Assembly: GCA_015499985.1 (NCBI GenBank) | Contig: JAAAUF010000115.1 | Coordinates: 30,774 to 55,526, forward strand | Direction: 5' to 3' | DNA length: 24,753 bases | Origin: Haplosporangium gracile | Taxonomy: Eukaryota; Mortierellomycota; Mortierellomycetes; Mortierellales; Mortierellaceae | Shown: piece by piece, positions 21,501 through 24,753 of the stretch | Numbering within the stretch: the stretch's first letter is position 1 | Layout of the letters: each line of letters starts with the position of its first letter | The notes under the pieces: model-generated | The model's input: only the letters and a program-made list of their open reading frames with translations | Databases searched by the model: none | Told to the model about the DNA's origin: nothing | Translations under genes and position numbers: made by a program

Positions 21501-24371
21501 GTGCAAATCGACGTTCAAGAAGGGGATATACCGACTCTTGGGATCAGATGCGCCACTAGGAGTAGTCAAGGGCTGGGACATGCGTCGAGGGAAGCGAGAG
21601 TGATGTCGAATCGGTAGCGATGCAAGATGCTTCCGGTCTTGGTGATGGTGATGAGGGTGTTGGAGGTGGTGTGGTGGTGTGTACAGGCGGGGTGGTGGGT
21701 AAGGCGGCTGATAGCGGTCTGCTGCATCGTAGTAGTATGGATGTCCTTGATGATGATAAGATGATCGTTCATCGTACCATTCATCGATCGATCGATGAGA
21801 CGGTGGTGGGACCCTTTCGGAGCGATGGTACGGGTGTGAATAAGGCCCATGAGGATGGTGAGGGTGATGAGGGTGACTTTCGTACGGGTGTCCATAAGAG
21901 GAAGGGGATGAGGGCGAGCGCGCACGATAATGTTCCGAATGATAGTACATCGAGTAAGAATTCTGTGCGTCGCTATTGCTATTTCCACTGCTACTGGTCC
22001 CTGGCTGCTCATGCTGGCGCTGCTGCTGTGCCCTACTTGCGTTTTGCAGGCCAGAGTACGATGCCGATGACGACGATGTGGACGATGTCGAAGAAGTCAA
22101 TATCATGGATGCTCCTGGGGTATGGTGAGATGGAGGTGGGTAATGATATCGTGGAGGCGATAGTGGACGATGGTCATGAGAGTTTAATGAATATCCTGCT
22201 GCTGTCGGCGCTTGCTGTAGTGCTTCTGGTTGTGGGTGCTGCGAATGTAGGTGATGTGGGTGAGGATAATTCGGAGACTGGTGGCTCAGAACCTGGGGCA
22301 GAGACGTATGTCTCTGGCGAAAAACAACTGTTGCCGCCTCACCAGCGGATGAAGATGACTCTGCAATATTCGAGTCTCCATGCTCCGGCAGTGGTCCTCC
22401 TCGCCCAGAGTAGCCCAAAAACGATGACGATAATGGTGGATGCGAATGGTGAGGGTATCGCCTCGAGTCATCGTCGGTTGCTGCTGTTCCTTCATGCGGA
22501 TACGATCGAGAGTTGTTGTGGCCAGTGGGAGGAGCTGCACCAGAAGCGGGACTAGAACGTGGCCCCAAGACTGGTAAGGAATCATGGGATTCAGATCCTG
22601 CCTTCAAATGGTGCTGATACGCCTTTCCAGATCCCGATGTCGACGAGGACGAAGGACCTTCACTTCCTCTTTCAGCGCGTGGTACTACTGTTGTTGATGC
22701 TGTTACTGATGTTATTGATGTGGATGTTAAGGCGGCTGGCATGAAGGCTGAAGCAAATTCAGAGCCGGATCTGGATCCTGGTCTTGACACGGATCCAGAG
22801 ATGGATCCGGAAAAATATCCCTGTCCTCCCTTTTCTGCTTCTGCTCCTGCTCCTGGTCCAGTCTCTGCTACTGTCGAGGCTGAATTTGGCACTGGAGATG
22901 ACTGTCCTTGAAAACAATGTTGGATATTGCTGACTGGTTGAAAACGAGGAGTTGGAGAGATAGGCGCGATTGAAGAGTGAGGGAATATTGAGCCTCGACC
23001 GTGTTGGTGTTCCTGCTGCCGCTCAGCATGATTCTTTCCGACCGGAGATAAACCGGCTTCTTGAGTGGCTTCATCGTGACCATTCGTGTGCAAGCGCTGT
23101 TTGAAAAAAAATTAACAAGAGGGCGTGAGTGAGTGAGGTTTGTGGATGGATGGAGGAGATTGAAGAACACAGAGAAGCAAGATAAGGGTGCAGAATAGGA
23201 CGTGGACAGATGGAAGTGGTGGAACTGATAGAGTGAGGCGGATAGGAAAAAGAAAAACTCAATGGAGCAGCAGTAAAAGATCGATTCAGATAAAACCCCT
23301 GCGGATGAATGATTACAGGCAAAAGCATTGAACTAAAAGAAGAGGATCCCAACAAAAAAAAACGAAATGATAGACATCTGCAGCATTGCATGCATAAGAA
23401 TCACAAAAGAAAAATTCCTCAATGAGGAAAAGCGCAAATTCATTGGCAAAGAAAAAAGGGGTATGCATTCATCCTTTGGTGTCCTCCATCCTTCTTTCTA
23501 CTACTTCTTCATTACGTGGTTCTTTCGTTCTATTATCTGTCCGTACTGAATGAGAATGCCCCTGAACGAAGATCGCTCCTTTTTTTGCGTGTATGTGTAT
23601 GCGTACGTGTGAGTTTGGGTGAACATGGGCCAGACATATAGGACAAATTACTTCCGAGACGACTTTCATCCAATGGAGATCCAAAAGGAGGGTTACATAA
23701 GGGAATCGAAGAGATGGAGCATCTTTGTGTATCCGCTTTTGTTTGCTTAGTGTGAACTGGTCGTTGAAAAATAATGAGAATGGAACCTTCATTCATAAAA
23801 TGATGGTCGTCGCTGTAGAGTTGAAAGGAGTTTGGGTAACTTGTGTGTGTGTGTGTGCTTGAATGGATGCATGAGAGTGACAGTCGGAAAAAACTAATGG
23901 GAATTAAAACCACTCACGGAAAAGCGCCTGTTGTATTGGCCTCTGCGATGGAACAATCAACTCCAAGAAGAAAAAAGGCCGAAAAAGAAAAGGCTACTCA
24001 TGTGCATTTTCAGGAGTGGATGCAATGGCTACCGCGCATAGTGAGAGTATTTGTGTTTCTTGTACTTGCCTGAACGCGGCGATGGTGGTCGGCCAGCCAT
24101 TTCTCAAGATGCCTGGCCATTTGCTCGACATCTTGTAAAAGTCCTATTGACTCTGGCACAGAACCTCGTGTGAATGATAGTCTGGCGTTCACCGCAGAGT
24201 CGACGATGCTACATTTAACGCATCCCAAACAGGAGAGGTAATAGAACATGTTGTCATTTACCCAATGGTTAGTACATGAGCCAAGTACAAAAATGGTACA
24301 CCGGACACAATCGATTGCCGAACGTTAACAACAGCATCCAAAAAAATTGCCGATGCATTTTTTTCTTCCAT
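18501..24371 (-). CDS. unrecognised large, probably nuclear fungal protein with a He_PIG/Ig-like segment, 1342 residues
   Basis: The exon model (minus strand) is 24371-24262, 24208-24070, 23096-21062, 20949-20919, 20314-19692 and 19591-18501. Phases match throughout and total coding length is 4029 nt. I do not recognise the family. Ordered blocks are an N-terminal helical region (residues 1-90), a motif around LDDIFFKFLQRICSDL (about 747-762), and FRPFKFRIQAFTNAF...LYLWKHRYISRF... KGNHVWNIEARK (about 790-858). A final block (about 950-1030) has YVYSPRIWD, then LPSWLKW...ELKGIP...IVVVAEY, a He_PIG-like Ig pattern. Residues 90-700 are disordered, rich in Ser, Gly, His, Pro and Tyr. Residues 1050-1300 carry Gln/His and long acidic runs, and the C-terminus has RRKSS...NKRRKHD, a likely NLS. 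This suggests a chromatin or transcription role. Exons 3-6 are well supported. The two 5' exons, joined by a 53-nt GT-AG intron and a 973-nt GC-AG intron, are less certain. Confidence 0.72.
20315..20918 (-). other. 604-nt intron, low-complexity
   Basis: The intron is flanked by GTAAG (20918) and TAATAG (20315) and joins a 31-nt microexon to exon 5 in phase 2. It contains a run of ten Cs (20443-20452) flanked by ACAAAC and GTTTGT, and several homopolymer tracts. I saw no further coding block in it. Confidence 0.55.
23097..24069 (-). other. 973-nt intron with apparent GC donor
   Basis: The donor is CAG|GCAAGT at 24070/24069 and the acceptor CAAACAG ends at 23097. The phase-0 join gives ADHHRRVQ followed by RLHTNGHD. 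It includes a (TG)8 run at 23842-23857. It is long for this window, so a hidden exon or a different gene boundary is possible. Confidence 0.45.
23842..23857. repeat. (TG)8 microsatellite
   Basis: An uninterrupted TG dinucleotide run lies inside the long 5' intron of the minus-strand gene. Confidence 0.85.
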
Positions 24372-24431
24372 CGACGGTCGTAATTGTTCCTTGTTCCACT
24401 CTTGGAATGCCTGCCTTCCTCATCCATCGAC

Positions 24432-24753
24432 ATGGACTCTCTTTTGCCTTCCGCGCCATTGTCTCTCGCTCTATTTAGCCTTTTCTTTGGACAATGCTCA
24501 GTTCCTAGCTTGGGAAAGTTACCCGGCCCTATTACCTGGCAAACATTGAGAGTGTACTCTCGTCTTGTGAAGAGCTCATCTGAGACCGAAGAGTTGACCC
24601 CTTCTTTTTTGCGACTAATTCAGGAAGAAAACGGTACGTTTACAACGACTATTTCAATGGTCGTTCGTAGATGTAGTCTTGACCAGTACTTGACAACGGC
24701 CCTGTATGCAAAAAAGAAGGGGTCAACTCTTCGGTCTCAGATGAGCTCTTCAC
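24432..24753 (+). CDS. 5' part of an unrecognised gene, open to the window end
   Basis: An ATG at 24432 opens a frame that continues for 107 codons without a stop to the last base. The start reads MDSLLPSAPLSLALFSLFFG, a hydrophobic stretch that could be a signal peptide or membrane anchor. It is followed by CSVPSLGKLPGPITWQTL and then SETEELTPSFLRLIQEEN. A GT at about 24634 (ACG|GTACGTTT) could be a donor ending exon 1 there. It diverges from the minus-strand gene, with only about 60 bases between the two ATGs. Part of the frame lies in the inverted repeat, so the last 46 bases may not be genuine continuation. No family is recognised. Confidence 0.35.
   Translation, partial: MDSLLPSAPLSLALFSLFFGQCSVPSLGKLPGPITWQTLRVYSRLVKSSSETEELTPSFLRLIQEENGTFTTTISMVVRRCSLDQYLTTALYAKKKGSTLRSQMSSS
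24567..24753. repeat. perfect 46-bp inverted repeat at the window end
   Basis: Arm 1 at 24567-24612 begins GTGAAGAGCTCATCTGAGAC. Arm 2 at 24708-24753 is its exact reverse complement. They flank a 95-base loop. Arm 2 ends on the final base, so the true repeat may be longer. Read in its own direction, each arm encodes KSSSETEELTPSFL. It could be a genuine fold-back element or duplication, or an assembly artefact at a contig end. Confidence 0.9.

Noticed and set aside
21620..22555. 311-codon plus-strand frame
   Set aside because: It is the shadow of the Ser/His/Pro-rich third exon of the minus-strand gene. Its composition (Val/Gly/Asp repeats) is what the complement of those codons gives.
24010..24249. 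ATG at 24249 as the start of the large minus-strand gene
   Set aside because: It falls inside a possible 53-nt intron whose donor and acceptor phases match, linking to a plausible first exon at 24371-24262. It is kept as the fallback start if that intron is not real.

Overview
The window is eukaryotic and almost certainly fungal. Its genes are interrupted by short GT-AG introns, mostly about 90-160 nt, with matching phases. Promoters are rich in CT tracts and microsatellites, and the proteins carry long Ser/His/Pro/Gln-rich disordered stretches. Gene content (a KDM5 demethylase with three PHD fingers, a GDS1-like winged helix, fungal BTB and 7-TM proteins) would suit an early-diverging filamentous fungus such as a Mortierella relative. 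That placement is inference; no rRNA or other marker is present.

Layout, left to right. (1) About 60-800, minus strand: a decayed short-chain dehydrogenase/reductase pseudogene. (2) About 800-2022: no convincing gene, ending in a CT-rich promoter. (3) 2023-3225, plus: a four-exon gene for an unrecognised seven-helix membrane protein. (4) 3479-6968, minus: a five-exon gene whose reading frame joins an N-terminal winged-helix domain to a complete PP2C phosphatase. (5) 7271-9528, minus: a two-exon BTB/POZ protein with an acidic tail. (6) 9529-11445: a 1.9-kb divergent promoter region with strong purine/pyrimidine strand asymmetry. (7) 11446-18296, plus: an eight-exon gene for a 1991-residue KDM5/JARID1-type H3K4 demethylase (JmjN-ARID-PHD-JmjC-C5HC2-PLU1-PHD-PHD) with a very His-rich C-terminal tail. 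(8) 18501-24371, minus: a large gene (model of six exons, 1342 residues) for an unrecognised, probably nuclear protein with conserved blocks, a He_PIG/Ig-like segment and long disordered regions. (9) 24432 to the window end, plus: the 5' part of an unrecognised gene. It contains a perfect 46-bp inverted repeat whose second arm ends exactly at the last base of the window.

Functional picture: the winged-helix/PP2C protein, the KDM5 enzyme and the large convergent neighbour all look nuclear, so the middle of the window is a cluster of chromatin or transcription genes. Nothing shows that they are co-regulated. I found no CRISPR array, tRNA, rRNA, intact transposon or prokaryote-like operon. The most interesting points are the winged-helix/PP2C fusion, the unnamed He_PIG-containing protein, two apparent GC-AG introns, two microexons (34 and 31 nt), the His-rich KDM5 tail and the terminal inverted repeat. 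Exon models were built by hand from splice consensus and phase. Every total is divisible by three, but no transcript data support them.
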